Below the pieces are notes generated by a model that was not told the DNA's origin, ran no database searches, and saw only the letters and a list, made by a program, of their open reading frames with translations. A DNA stretch of 62,850 bases from Marinobacter sp. GTDB taxonomy: Bacteria; Pseudomonadota; Gammaproteobacteria; Pseudomonadales; Oleiphilaceae. This document shows, one piece after another, positions 26,621-34,606 of the stretch; position 1 is the first letter of the stretch, and the number at the start of each line of letters is the position of its first letter. A program made the translations under genes and the position numbers. The stretch spans positions 1-62,850 of the forward strand of contig JAIUMV010000020.1 in NCBI GenBank assembly GCA_022565395.1, read 5' to 3'.

Positions 26621-26778
26621 CGGGCTTTCAGGTTAATCTGCTTTGAGCCTGTAGACGTGTACTGCCCACTTTTACCCTTGCTAACATACTCAACAACGCC
26701 GCCGGACTTCAAAAAAGCAGCCGTCTGCTCTTCAATCATGGCCGTTGTTAATGTTGCTTTTTCGGTTTTCTTGCTCAT
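26617..26778 (-). CDS. Small basic protein resembling SutA C-terminal region
   Basis: A 53-residue protein (MSKKTEKATLTTAMIEEQ start). The segment EEQTAAFLKSGGVVEYV resembles the conserved helix of SutA-like RNA-polymerase-associated proteins of Pseudomonas, but the acidic N-terminal tail of SutA is missing, so that link is tentative. GGAG precedes the ATG at 26778; an in-frame ATG at 26814 is less likely. Confidence 0.65.
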   Translation of the reverse strand: MSKKTEKATLTTAMIEEQTAAFLKSGGVVEYVSKGKSGQYTSTGSKQINLKAR

Positions 26779-27179
26779 TGTATTCTCCAGATCAACAGCT
26801 GGCTTAGCCACCAACTTTGGGCGCCCATTATACCTGAAACCGCTGACAATTGCCCGGAAAGACGCTGATCAGGGCGGGGCCCCATAATGAAAAAACCAAA
26901 ACTTATCTATATTTCAATAACCTGTGAAAACAAAAAAACCTTGCCAACTTTTATTTTTAAAAATAAAAAAATAATCCTTTGCAAGACACCGCAATTAGCG
27001 TACCGTGGTCCCCGTTGGAAAGATTTAGCAAAGCACTTCACGAATATGACCTTTTGAGTTGACATACTTCTCGTCCTGTTTTTGATCCTGCATATTCTTT
27101 TTGTTTCCCGCATATCGCTGATCAGAGTTCAAAACGATCTTTTGACAGCACACTAATGATTAATCTCAGGATATTTATT
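26779..27179. other. AT-rich leader region of the cold-shock gene
   Basis: A 400-bp gap that turns distinctly AT-rich from about 26890. It probably holds the promoter and long 5' leader of the cold-shock gene, as is usual for csp genes. A 68-codon open frame on the minus strand shows no protein-like composition and is not called. Confidence 0.6.
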
Positions 27180-27386
27180 ATGTCTACAGTTACCGGCAAC
27201 GTTAAGTTTTTCAACGAAGCAAAAGGTTTTGGTTTTATTACTCGTGAAGGCGGCGCAGACGTCTTTGTTCACTTCAGCGCTATTCAAGGTGGCGGATTCA
27301 AGACACTGGCCGAAGGCCAGGAAGTTGAGTTTACCGTGACCCAGGGCCAGAAAGGCCCACAGGCAGAGAACGTTGTTGCCCTGTAA
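27180..27386 (+). CDS. cspA: Cold-shock domain protein
   Basis: A 68-residue single-stranded RNA/DNA-binding protein of the CspA family, acting as an RNA chaperone. RNP1 is KGFGFI and RNP2 is VFVHF, with the usual [13 protein letters not shown] start. The ATG at 27180 gives the family length; an ATG 24 bases upstream is in frame but extends beyond the domain. The long AT-rich leader suggests post-transcriptional control. The exact paralogue (A, C, D...) cannot be assigned. Confidence 0.93.
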   Translation: MSTVTGNVKFFNEAKGFGFITREGGADVFVHFSAIQGGGFKTLAEGQEVEFTVTQGQKGPQAENVVAL

Positions 27387-27405
27387 ATAACAGGCATAAC
27401 GTCAT

Positions 27406-27437
27406 AAAAAAGGCAGCCCACTGAGGCTGCCTTTTTT
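27406..27437. terminator. Bidirectional terminator after the cold-shock gene
   Basis: AAAAAAGGCAGCC and GGCTGCCTTTTTT around a 6-base loop, about 20 bases after the stop. It serves both this gene and the convergent flavoprotein gene. Confidence 0.9.
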
Positions 27438-27461
27438 AATGGAGCAAAGCCTCGTCCTGAT

Positions 27462-28901
27462 TCACGCCCCCGGCCCACAATCCATGCAGCGCGCCACCAT
27501 CTCAGGGCCGATGTGCAGCTTGTGGCTAAGATCCCGCAGGGCCGTACGCAACCCCTCTTCGATCACCGGGTGATAGTAGGGCATATCCAGCATGTCACTG
27601 ACCGTCATGCGCTGTTGGGCGGCCCAGGCCAACAGGTGGGCGATATGTTCAGCCGCCGGACCAAACATTTCCGCGCCAAGGAACAACCCGGTTCCCTGCT
27701 CACCGTAAACTTTCAGTAGCCCCTTGTTCTTGCCCATGACCCGACTGCGGCCCTGCCCCCGGAAGGACACCTCGCCCACCGCATAGCAGGCCTTGCAGCG
27801 GGCCTCCACCTGATCGATGGTCAGGCCGACTGAAGCAATCTGAGGGTCTGTGAACACAATGCCCAGAGGCGTGCGTCGCAGCCCGGCACGGACATCCGGA
27901 AAGCGTCCGGCATTGTCACCGGCAATACGGCCTTCATCAGCGGCCTCATGAAGCAGCGGGACGGTGTTATTGGCATCACCGGCGAGGAAAACAGGGCTAT
28001 CACCGCACTGCAGCGTGTAACGGTTAAATTGCGGCACACCCCGATCGTCCAGCGCCAGCCCGGTATGCTCAAGGCCCAATGCGTCCACATTGGGGCGCCG
28101 ACCGGTGGCGGCCAGCAGGTAGTCGAAGGTTTCCGTCTGCGCAACGCCATGATCCTGGTAGCACACCTCCACCCCTTCGGCGGTCCGCCGGATACTGCTG
28201 ACCTGTCCTTCGGCGTGCAACGGAAACTCTTCGTTAAAGGCAGCCAATGCGCAATCCCGGATAGCCTCATCCCGAATGGCACCCAGAGAGCCACTGGTGC
28301 CGAACATACGCACTCGCACACCCAGGCGCGCCAACGCCTGCCCAAGCTCCAGGCCAATCACGCCGGGGCCAAACACGACCACCGATGTGGGCAGATCCTG
28401 CCAGTCGAAGATATCATCGTTAACGATGAGCCGGTCCTCCGCCCCACGCAGTAACTCGGGAATATGGGGACGGGAACCCGTGGCAATGACAATACGCCCG
28501 GCCTGAATCTCCAAGGTGTCGTCGATCCTGAGGGTATTGGGCCCGGTAAAGCGGGCAGCCCCCCAGACCTTGTGGTTCGCCTCAAAGCCTTCCACCGACT
28601 CCAGCACAAAGCCGACAAAACGGTCACGCTCCTCCCGCACCCGCTTCATCACCGCCTTGCCGTCTATCCGAACCTGCCCGGCATGCACGCCAAACAAATC
28701 ACCGTGGACCATCCCGTGCGCCGCTTCGGCTGCCGCAATCAACAGCTTGCTGGGCATACAGCCGACCCGGGCGCAGGTGGTGCCGTAATGCGCACCTTCA
28801 ATCAGCGCAATGCGGTCGGTGTGCTTACTGGCAGCGCGATAGGCCCCCATGCCTGCGGTGCCGGTACCGATGATGGCGACGTCAACCTGGCGTGTGTCCA
28901 T
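27462..28901 (-). CDS. Dihydrolipoyl dehydrogenase-like pyridine nucleotide-disulfide oxidoreductase
   Basis: A 479-residue flavoprotein. FAD site near the N terminus ([17 protein letters not shown]), redox cysteines CARVGC at about 43-48 in an unusual [12 protein letters not shown] context, an NAD site ([14 protein letters not shown]) and a C-terminal His/Glu dyad in [10 protein letters not shown]. The usual E2-complex genes are absent nearby, so it resembles the stand-alone Lpd paralogues (Lpd3-like) rather than the pyruvate dehydrogenase subunit. GGAG precedes the ATG. A terminator-like hairpin lies about 80 bp upstream in its leader. Substrate not known. Confidence 0.85.
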   Translation of the reverse strand: MDTRQVDVAIIGTGTAGMGAYRAASKHTDRIALIEGAHYGTTCARVGCMPSKLLIAAAEAAHGMVHGDLFGVHAGQVRIDGKAVMKRVREERDRFVGFVLESVEGFEANHKVWGAARFTGPNTLRIDDTLEIQAGRIVIATGSRPHIPELLRGAEDRLIVNDDIFDWQDLPTSVVVFGPGVIGLELGQALARLGVRVRMFGTSGSLGAIRDEAIRDCALAAFNEEFPLHAEGQVSSIRRTAEGVEVCYQDHGVAQTETFDYLLAATGRRPNVDALGLEHTGLALDDRGVPQFNRYTLQCGDSPVFLAGDANNTVPLLHEAADEGRIAGDNAGRFPDVRAGLRRTPLGIVFTDPQIASVGLTIDQVEARCKACYAVGEVSFRGQGRSRVMGKNKGLLKVYGEQGTGLFLGAEMFGPAAEHIAHLLAWAAQQRMTVSDMLDMPYYHPVIEEGLRTALRDLSHKLHIGPEMVARCMDCGPGA

Positions 28902-29294
28902 GATGGCTCCTTACTGAATGATCTCAAGGTTTCACTATAGCGGTTAAGTGCAGCAGCGCCTTGATGCAGCGCAATGCCTAAAAAAAGAAGCCCCGGTGGC
29001 AACCAGCGGGGCTTCAAAGCAGGGGTTTTGCTCGCAACGGAAGTGGCGCATAGGGATCGGCTGTGTCCACTCCCGTTGATGAACAAACAATATCGTTAGA
29101 TCAGAGGTGATTAAATTTAATAATACCAATGCTGGTGATTGTCTTTGGCTAACATGCTTTTGCCAAACCACAACGCGTGGCCGGCAGCCGTTCGAACAAG
29201 CCAAAGCATCAGCGCATGCCGGCAATCCCTTTGATTTAGCGTCATTATCCGGTTTAATGAGCGCTCTACTCATCCCTACGGGAGTGACCTGAGT
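28902..29294. other. Intergenic region with leader or small-RNA signal
   Basis: Separates the Lpd-like gene (minus) from crcB (plus). It contains a strong minus-strand terminator at 28980-29015 but no gene before it. The rest shows no further gene; no fluoride riboswitch core was found upstream of crcB. Confidence 0.5.
28980..29015 (-). terminator. Strong terminator in leader of Lpd-like gene, possible small RNA end
   Basis: Outer arms GAAGCCCC/GGGGCTTC with an inner GGTGG/CCA(G)C-type helix, followed by seven T residues on the minus strand. No gene precedes it, so it is either an attenuator of the gene at 28901 or the end of a small RNA. Confidence 0.75.
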
Positions 29295-29672
29295 ATGGAG
29301 CAGTTACTGGCGGCGGGTCTTGGCGGCGCCCTTGGCGGCGTGCTGCGGTATCAGATCAGTGGCCTGATGGCGCGGCTGCTGGGGGAAGCCTTTCCCTGGG
29401 GTACCCTGACGGTGAATATCACCGGCTCCCTGCTGATTGGCCTGCTGGCCAGCCTGGTGATCGCCGGCACACTACCGGGGGGCTCCACAGCCGTGCTGCT
29501 GATGGTGGGACTCTGCGGCAGCTATACCACCGTTTCCTCTTTCAGCCTGCAAACCCTCACTCTTTGGCAACAAGGGCATAAAACGACCGCTGGTATTAAT
29601 ATCGCGGTATCGGCGCTGACTTGCCTGCTGGCGGTGACCATCGGCCTATTGCTGGGGCGGATGATGACATGA
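29295..29672 (+). CDS. crcB1: Fluoride channel Fluc/CrcB subunit 1
   Basis: A 125-residue inner-membrane protein with four hydrophobic segments that exports fluoride as a dual-topology or paired dimer. The family block is GSYTTVSSFSLQTL. Compared with the usual TTFSxFSLE, the first Phe of the pore 'Phe box' is replaced by Val. The stop overlaps the start of the second subunit (ATGA), so the two are probably coupled and form an antiparallel heterodimer, as in other crcB pairs. Confidence 0.88.
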   Translation: MEQLLAAGLGGALGGVLRYQISGLMARLLGEAFPWGTLTVNITGSLLIGLLASLVIAGTLPGGSTAVLLMVGLCGSYTTVSSFSLQTLTLWQQGHKTTAGINIAVSALTCLLAVTIGLLLGRMMT

Positions 29673-30091
29673 AGCAGCTACACGCCTTGATCCTATCCAC
29701 CAGCCTGTGGGTTGCCCTTGGCAGCGGGCTTGGCAGCATGTCGCGTTATGGCCTGCAACTCTGGCTGCCGGCCAGCGAGGGCGCCCTGCCGCTGGCCACC
29801 CTGACCGTGAATGTACTTGGGTCTTTCCTCATTGGCCTGATCGCCGCCATCCAGCTCCCCAGCAGGCACCTGATGGCCAGCGTACAGGCCCGGCAGTTTC
29901 TGATGACGGGTTTCTGCGGCGGCTTCACCACCTTCTCCGTGTTCAGCCTGGAAACACTGCGCCTGCTGGAGGCCAACGCCTGGCCTATGGCCGCGCTCAA
30001 TATCGGCAGCACCCTGCTGTTGTGTCTGGCGGGTGTAGCCATGGGGTATGGGCTGGCAAAAAGCGCAAGCACCCACGTCAGGACGCACTGA
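29669..30091 (+). CDS. crcB2: Fluoride channel Fluc/CrcB subunit 2
   Basis: A 140-residue inner-membrane protein with four hydrophobic segments. It keeps the full motif GGFTTFSVFSLETL with both Phe residues and the pore Asn in TVNVLGSF. Its start is chosen at the ATGA overlap; the upstream in-frame sequence is not membrane-like. It probably supplies the intact ion path while subunit 1 is partly degenerate. Function in fluoride resistance is inferred from the family. Confidence 0.88.
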   Translation: MKQLHALILSTSLWVALGSGLGSMSRYGLQLWLPASEGALPLATLTVNVLGSFLIGLIAAIQLPSRHLMASVQARQFLMTGFCGGFTTFSVFSLETLRLLEANAWPMAALNIGSTLLLCLAGVAMGYGLAKSASTHVRTH

Positions 30092-30133
30092 CAACACCCA
30101 AGGCTCCTCCCTTGCGGACTGCGGGCTTGTTCG

Positions 30134-31159
30134 TCACAACGCCCGCAAAAGCGCCTCTGTCGCCACCCAGTCAATACACGGGTCGGTGATGGACTGGCCG
30201 TAGGTCAGTTCGCCCTTGTCGTCCTGGCGACCGGCCACCAGGAAGCTTTCCAGCATCAGGCCCTTGATGGCCGTTTGTCCGGCGTGGCGTTGGGCGGCTA
30301 CGTCACGGGCGATGTCCAGCTGCCGGTCATGGATCTTGCAGGCGTTGTCATGACTACAGTCCACCATGACTGACGTGCTGACACCCGCCGCAGCCAGTGC
30401 GCCTACGGCGTTGTGGATGCTGTCACTGTCGTAGTTGGTGACACCCTTGCCACCCCGCAGTACCAGATGGGTATCCGGGTTACCGGTAGTCACCAGCATG
30501 GCGGGCTGGCCCTGTTGATCGATGCCGAAACGGTGATGGGGCTCAGCCGCAGACTTCATGGCGTTGATAGCAACGGTGATGCCGCCATCCGTACCGTTTT
30601 TCAAGCCCACGGGCATGGGCAGGCCACTGACCAGCTCCCGGTGAATCTGGGACTCGGTGGTGCGAGCGCCGATGGCGGTCCAGCTGATCAGGTCATCCAG
30701 GTAGTCCATGGCCATGGGGCTGAGGGCTTCCGTGGCCAGCGGCAACCCCGTCTCCGCCAGCTTCAGCAGCAAACTGCGGCTGCGCTGCAAGCCAAGATTG
30801 AGATCACCGCCACCGGTGCGCTCGGGGTCGTACAACATCCCCTTCCAGCCCACGGTGGTGCGGGGTTTCTCCAGGTAAGCACGCATCACCAGCAGTAAAC
30901 GGTCACTGACCTGATCCGCCAGCCCGGCCAGGCGCTCCGCGTAGTCCAGCACGGCCTGCTCGTCATGAATGGAACAGGGGCCGACCACCACCAGCAGGCG
31001 GTCGTCTTCGCCACTCAGCACCCGGCGCACGGCCTCGCGGTGGCGGGCGATCTGGGCTTGCAGATGCGCGGATAGCGGCAGACTTTCACGTAATTGCCGT
31101 GGCGTTGGCAGCGCCTGGCTGCTGGCCGTGGCCGGGGTAATGTTGATAGGCATGCTCAT
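30134..31159 (-). CDS. aroG: 3-deoxy-7-phosphoheptulonate (DAHP) synthase, class I
   Basis: A 341-residue cytoplasmic enzyme that condenses phosphoenolpyruvate and erythrose 4-phosphate, the first step of the shikimate pathway. Family residues include VVGPCSIHD, the metal-binding Cys in PCSI, KNGTDGG and the MVDCSHDN block. Length matches the E. coli AroF/G/H type I-alpha enzymes; which aromatic amino acid feeds back cannot be read here. AGGAG is 7 bases before the ATG. An intrinsic terminator lies directly upstream in the leader, so it is likely controlled by transcription attenuation. Confidence 0.94.
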   Translation of the reverse strand: MSMPINITPATASSQALPTPRQLRESLPLSAHLQAQIARHREAVRRVLSGEDDRLLVVVGPCSIHDEQAVLDYAERLAGLADQVSDRLLLVMRAYLEKPRTTVGWKGMLYDPERTGGGDLNLGLQRSRSLLLKLAETGLPLATEALSPMAMDYLDDLISWTAIGARTTESQIHRELVSGLPMPVGLKNGTDGGITVAINAMKSAAEPHHRFGIDQQGQPAMLVTTGNPDTHLVLRGGKGVTNYDSDSIHNAVGALAAAGVSTSVMVDCSHDNACKIHDRQLDIARDVAAQRHAGQTAIKGLMLESFLVAGRQDDKGELTYGQSITDPCIDWVATEALLRAL

Positions 31160-31182
31160 GTTGTGCTCCTGAATCCTGAAAT

Positions 31183-31215
31183 AAAAAACCCCGGCTGGCT
31201 ACCAGTCGGGGTTTT
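31183..31215 (-). promoter_or_regulatory. Attenuator-type terminator in the aroG leader
   Basis: AAAACCCCG/CGGGGTTTT with an inner CTGG/CCAG helix, followed on the minus strand by six T residues. It ends 23 bases before the aroG ATG, so unless bypassed it stops transcription ahead of the gene. A second hairpin (GGCAGCC/GGCTGCC at 31226-31253) precedes it and could compete. Confidence 0.75.
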
Positions 31216-31275
31216 AGATTCCGGTGGCAGCCTGGTGGGTCTGCCGGGCTGCCTTCCTCGAAAGTTGTAGGGGGT

Positions 31276-31332
31276 TTATCTACAGGCGGCCCGGGCTCTG
31301 ACTAAAATAAAAGCCATAACCAAACCAGCCAT
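31276..31332 (-). CDS. Possible leader peptide of aroG (18 codons)
   Basis: A short frame ending just before the hairpins: MAGLVMAFILVRARAACR. It has one Phe codon; the frame continues upstream without a stop through a Trp-Phe pair (RLWF). A leader peptide for aromatic amino-acid attenuation is plausible, but no good ribosome-binding site is visible. Confidence 0.3.
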   Translation of the reverse strand: MAGLVMAFILVRARAACR

Positions 31333-31469
31333 AAACCACAGACGACAAAACACCCGCCGGATTACCAGCAAGGTGGATGCTTTTTAATTGACAGAGTGCT
31401 GTAGTCGTCTTCATGCTTTTCATCATAACCATTGATTATCCAATTGCAACCGGTTTTCGGGAGTCCGGT

Positions 31470-32243
31470 ATGACACCAGCCCATCGGGTCGCCAGTTTGC
31501 TGGCACTCTTGCTCATGTTTTCTGCCGCCAGTTACGCCATGGAGGCCCGCACCTATACCCTCAGCAACCGTGCCGCCAGTGAAGTGGCTGAGCAGTTGCG
31601 GGATCTTTACCCTCAGGACCAGCTGGCGTTAACGGCACGAGGCCAGCAACTGATTGTGCGAGGCAGCCCACAGGTGCTGGAGGAAGTCAGCCTGCTGCTT
31701 GGCACGCTGGATGTAGCGCCCCACCAGTTGCGCATTACCGTGCGTTCCGGTGGCAGTGGTGATGCCAAGCAAGACAGTGCCGGTGTCACCCTGCGCAATA
31801 CCCAGGGGCAGGTCAACGTGGAGCGCCGGGTTACCACCTCCCAGCGGCAACAGGAACAGAGCCTGGTGGTGCAGGACGGGCAGTCCGCCCATATCCGCGC
31901 CGGTCAGGTGCGGGCCTTGCCCGTTGCCATGCGCGGTGGCAGAAACCCTGCCCTGATACTGGAGCAGACGGATATCAGCAGCGGTTTTATCATCACCCCG
32001 CAGGTGATCTCAGAGCAGACGGTCGAGTTGCAGGTCATGGCCTTCGACAATACGCCGGATGCGGGCATTGCCGGCTACAAGACGGAAGCCGTGATGACCA
32101 TTCGCCGGGTGCCGGCGGGCCAGTGGGTGGAACTGGGTAGCGTGGAAAGCGAGCAGTCTGGCAGCCAGTCCGGCATCCTGTATCGCGCGGGGAGCCAGCG
32201 CCAACAGTCCCAGCGTTTTGAGGTGCGGGTGGATGTAATGTAA
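31470..32243 (+). CDS. Periplasmic protein with secretin N-domain
   Basis: A 257-residue exported protein. Signal peptide about 1-24 (VASLLALLLMFSAASYAM). The next ~75 residues (ARTYTLSNRAASEVAEQL, then VRGSPQVLEEVSLLLGTLDV) have the secretin short-domain pattern seen in PilQ/GspD N-regions. The C-terminal part (GFIITPQVISEQTVELQVMA) echoes a secretin beta-sheet, but the protein is far too short for the full pore. GGGAG precedes the ATG at 31470. It may assist a type II or IV pilus-like machine, or be an independent envelope protein; this is inference. Confidence 0.7.
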   Translation: MTPAHRVASLLALLLMFSAASYAMEARTYTLSNRAASEVAEQLRDLYPQDQLALTARGQQLIVRGSPQVLEEVSLLLGTLDVAPHQLRITVRSGGSGDAKQDSAGVTLRNTQGQVNVERRVTTSQRQQEQSLVVQDGQSAHIRAGQVRALPVAMRGGRNPALILEQTDISSGFIITPQVISEQTVELQVMAFDNTPDAGIAGYKTEAVMTIRRVPAGQWVELGSVESEQSGSQSGILYRAGSQRQQSQRFEVRVDVM

Positions 32244-32258
32244 CACCGACGAGGCCAC

Positions 32259-32741
32259 TCAGGACAGCAGGACGTCCTTGGCTTCGTTCACCTTGGCGGC
32301 CAGGTAGTTGCTGCCACCCCGGTCCGGGTGCAACTTCTGCATCAGTTTTCGATGGGCCGCAATAATCTCCTCCGGTGAGGCACCGGGCTCCACACCGAGA
32401 ATTTCCCGGGCTTCCTTCACCGTCATGCCGCCATTGGGCGGTGGCCGGTGGCCGCCTTCTCCCTGCGCGCCCTGGCCACCGTTCTGCTCATAGCGGCTGC
32501 GCAGAAAAGGCAGATAACGCAGCAACATGGGCAGCCGCCTGACCAGCGGCACCAGCGCGGCCAGGGCCGCAACCAGGACGTGGATACGGCCGGTCACCAG
32601 CAGCAACAGCAACACACCGATAAACGCCGAGAAAGCCGCCTTCATGGCGAAGGCTTTCTTCTTTTCCTCCGGCAGACGTTGCCAGTGGGTCAACACCAGG
32701 AATACGCCCAGGGTGAGTAAAAGCCCGATCACTAACTGCAT
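32259..32741 (-). CDS. Membrane-anchored J-domain protein
   Basis: A 160-residue protein with two N-terminal membrane segments (about 3-18 and 36-65), a Gly/Gln-rich linker and a C-terminal J domain (about 105-160) with the HPD motif in [10 protein letters not shown]. The layout is like the mitochondrial Tim14/Pam18 and bacterial membrane J-proteins. It should recruit DnaK to the inner-membrane surface. GGAAG precedes the ATG. Convergent with the secretin-domain gene. Confidence 0.82.
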   Translation of the reverse strand: MQLVIGLLLTLGVFLVLTHWQRLPEEKKKAFAMKAAFSAFIGVLLLLLVTGRIHVLVAALAALVPLVRRLPMLLRYLPFLRSRYEQNGGQGAQGEGGHRPPPNGGMTVKEAREILGVEPGASPEEIIAAHRKLMQKLHPDRGGSNYLAAKVNEAKDVLLS

Positions 32742-32890
32742 GTTGCTTCCCGTTTGATTACCAATACACCACCAGTGAGCATGGTACTACCACCGATGAC
32801 CATAAGGCACCCCACCTTATAACCAAGCCGTCTTACAGTAACGCAAGCCACCGCCGATAACCGTTACAGATGTTTTTTGCGGGCATAGCC

Positions 32891-34210
32891 ATGATCAGCA
32901 GTAGCAGTATTGTTCTCGATGCCAACAGCAGCCGACAGTCCACCCTGTTCAGCAGCAGCCAGTTACGCATCAACCAACAACCTACAGCGGTGAGCCAGAG
33001 CGGAAGCCAGCTGACGCTGGTACGCGAGGCTGCCTATCAATACGACAGCAGCAGCACCACCGCCTTGCTCAGCCAGGCACGGGTCACCGGGCAGGACGGC
33101 AGCCAGACTGTATTCACCAGCGCCCAGCTTGCCGAGCAGACCAGCTCGGCACTGTTGCTGGGTCAGCAGGCCATCACCATCACCCGCGCGGCTCTGGGCA
33201 GCGACACGGTAGCCCACAGCAGTCAGGGCAGCCTGAGTGTGACCAGTAACCGCTATGTATTCTACTCAGAGTCCGAGTCCCGGCTGTTCTCCGCTACCGG
33301 TTCAGTCACACTGGCCGACGGTGAACGGGTGGACTTTACCCTGGGACTGCGACAATCCAGTGAACGCCAGTACCAGTACAGCGAAAGCCTGCGTATTGAA
33401 GAGCGGCCCATGACGGATCCGCTGGTGATCAATTTCGGAGCCACCAGTGCCCAGCTCACCGACAGTTTTTTTGAGTTTGACCTGAATGGTGATGGCGAGA
33501 CCCAGCGTCTCGCCCGGCTGGGAAGTGGCAGCGGCTATCTGGTGCTGGACCGTAACAACAATGGCAAGGTGGATGACGGCACCGAGCTGTTCGGCCCCAG
33601 AACCGGCTCCGGATTTGCCGAACTGGCCCGCTATGATGATGACGGCAACTTCTGGATCGACAGTAAGGACGAAGTGTTTCAGTACCTGAAAGTCTGGGTG
33701 CAGACCGCCGATGGCCGGGATGAACTGCGCACATTGGAGGAGGTTGGCGTCAAGGCGCTGTATCTGGGCAATGTGGAAGACCGCTTTACCCTGGCCAGCA
33801 GCCAGGGGGTGCCGCTGGGCCAGATTCGGGCCTCAGGTATCTACCTGACCACGGACAACCAGATTCGGACGCTGGAAGAGCTGGACCTGGCGGAACAGGT
33901 CCGGCCACAGGCACCAGTCATGATGGAGCAGGCTCTGGGCCGCCCCAACCCCCGCAATGAGCCGCAAGACAGCGCCTCTTCCCCCCAGCTTACCGCCATT
34001 CGCAATGCGCTGGAGAAGCTCGCCGTCATTCGTCAGCGGCAGGCCGATTTCATCGAACAGAGCCGTATGGCGGGGCGTGCCCTGGGCGACGGAAGCCCAC
34101 TGGATGACTTTCTCAGCGCGGTAGATCGGCTGCGACTGAAGCTGCTGGAACAGCAAAGCGAGAAAGGTAAGGTGGCAAGCCAGTACCAGCAGATCGCACG
34201 GCAGAAATGA
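32891..34210 (+). CDS. Protein with calcium-binding loops, unknown function
   Basis: A 439-residue protein starting MISSSSIVLDANSS, Ser/Gln-rich at the N terminus without a classical signal peptide. The middle (about 195-265) has two Asp-rich loops, DLNGDGETQ and DRNNNGKVDDGTELFGP, typical of EF-hand/dockerin-like calcium loops found in many marine gammaproteobacterial surface proteins. The C-terminal part is helical. The ATG at 32891 is preferred; an ATG 21 bases upstream is in frame, and neither has a strong ribosome-binding site. Calcium-dependent folding is inferred; the role is unknown. Confidence 0.65.
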   Translation: MISSSSIVLDANSSRQSTLFSSSQLRINQQPTAVSQSGSQLTLVREAAYQYDSSSTTALLSQARVTGQDGSQTVFTSAQLAEQTSSALLLGQQAITITRAALGSDTVAHSSQGSLSVTSNRYVFYSESESRLFSATGSVTLADGERVDFTLGLRQSSERQYQYSESLRIEERPMTDPLVINFGATSAQLTDSFFEFDLNGDGETQRLARLGSGSGYLVLDRNNNGKVDDGTELFGPRTGSGFAELARYDDDGNFWIDSKDEVFQYLKVWVQTADGRDELRTLEEVGVKALYLGNVEDRFTLASSQGVPLGQIRASGIYLTTDNQIRTLEELDLAEQVRPQAPVMMEQALGRPNPRNEPQDSASSPQLTAIRNALEKLAVIRQRQADFIEQSRMAGRALGDGSPLDDFLSAVDRLRLKLLEQQSEKGKVASQYQQIARQK

Positions 34211-34279
34211 GTGATTGCAGCAGTGTTTTCTCGCCCGTTGGTCAGCTATAGTGCCGGGACCTTCTGTTGGAGCTGACCT

Positions 34280-34606
34280 GTGACTCTAGGCACCATCGCC
34301 TGGCTTACCCTGCTGGGCCTGATTGCATGGTATTGGTGGCATGCCAAAGCTATCAAGGATCATGTACTGCAAGCCGCCAAGGCCCATTGCAAGCGTGTGG
34401 ACGTGTTGCTGCTGGATGAGGCCGTTTACCTGCGGGGCATCTGGTTCAAGCGGGATGAGCAGGGCAAGCTGCGGGTCTGGCGGCGCTTTCTGTTTGATTT
34501 CACCACCACGGGCGAAGAGCGTTACCTGGGCCGGGTCATCACCCTTGGCAAACGCATCACTCACATTGAGTTGGAACCACATCGAATAGGCCCGGATTTT
34601 TACTGA
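34280..34606 (+). CDS. DUF3301 membrane protein
   Basis: A 108-residue protein with an N-terminal membrane anchor (IAWLTLLGLIAWYWW) followed by a small cytoplasmic domain ending VITLGKRITHIELEPHRI, the DUF3301 pattern. Function is unknown. It starts with GTG, preceded by GGAG at 8 bases. Its last 50 bases overlap the convergent araC gene. Confidence 0.8.
   Translation: MTLGTIAWLTLLGLIAWYWWHAKAIKDHVLQAAKAHCKRVDVLLLDEAVYLRGIWFKRDEQGKLRVWRRFLFDFTTTGEERYLGRVITLGKRITHIELEPHRIGPDFY

Larger units (their letters stand above)
31160..31469. other. Leader and promoter region shared by aroG and the secretin-domain gene
   Basis: Holds the aroG leader on the minus strand (terminator, second hairpin and a short reading frame) and the promoter region of the divergent gene (TTGACA at 31388-31393, without a convincing -10). 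Confidence 0.6.

Noticed and set aside
26907-27113. 68-codon frame on the minus strand in the cold-shock leader
   Set aside because: AT-rich region, no ribosome-binding site and no protein-like composition; more likely part of the cspA 5' leader.
29200-29294. Fluoride riboswitch upstream of crcB
   Set aside because: The expected GGNGATGG core and the downstream CTGATG segment are not present in order.
30100-30146. Hairpin at the crcB2-aroG junction as a terminator
   Set aside because: A GCGGGC/GCCCGC stem is present but overlaps the aroG stop and has no T-run in either direction.
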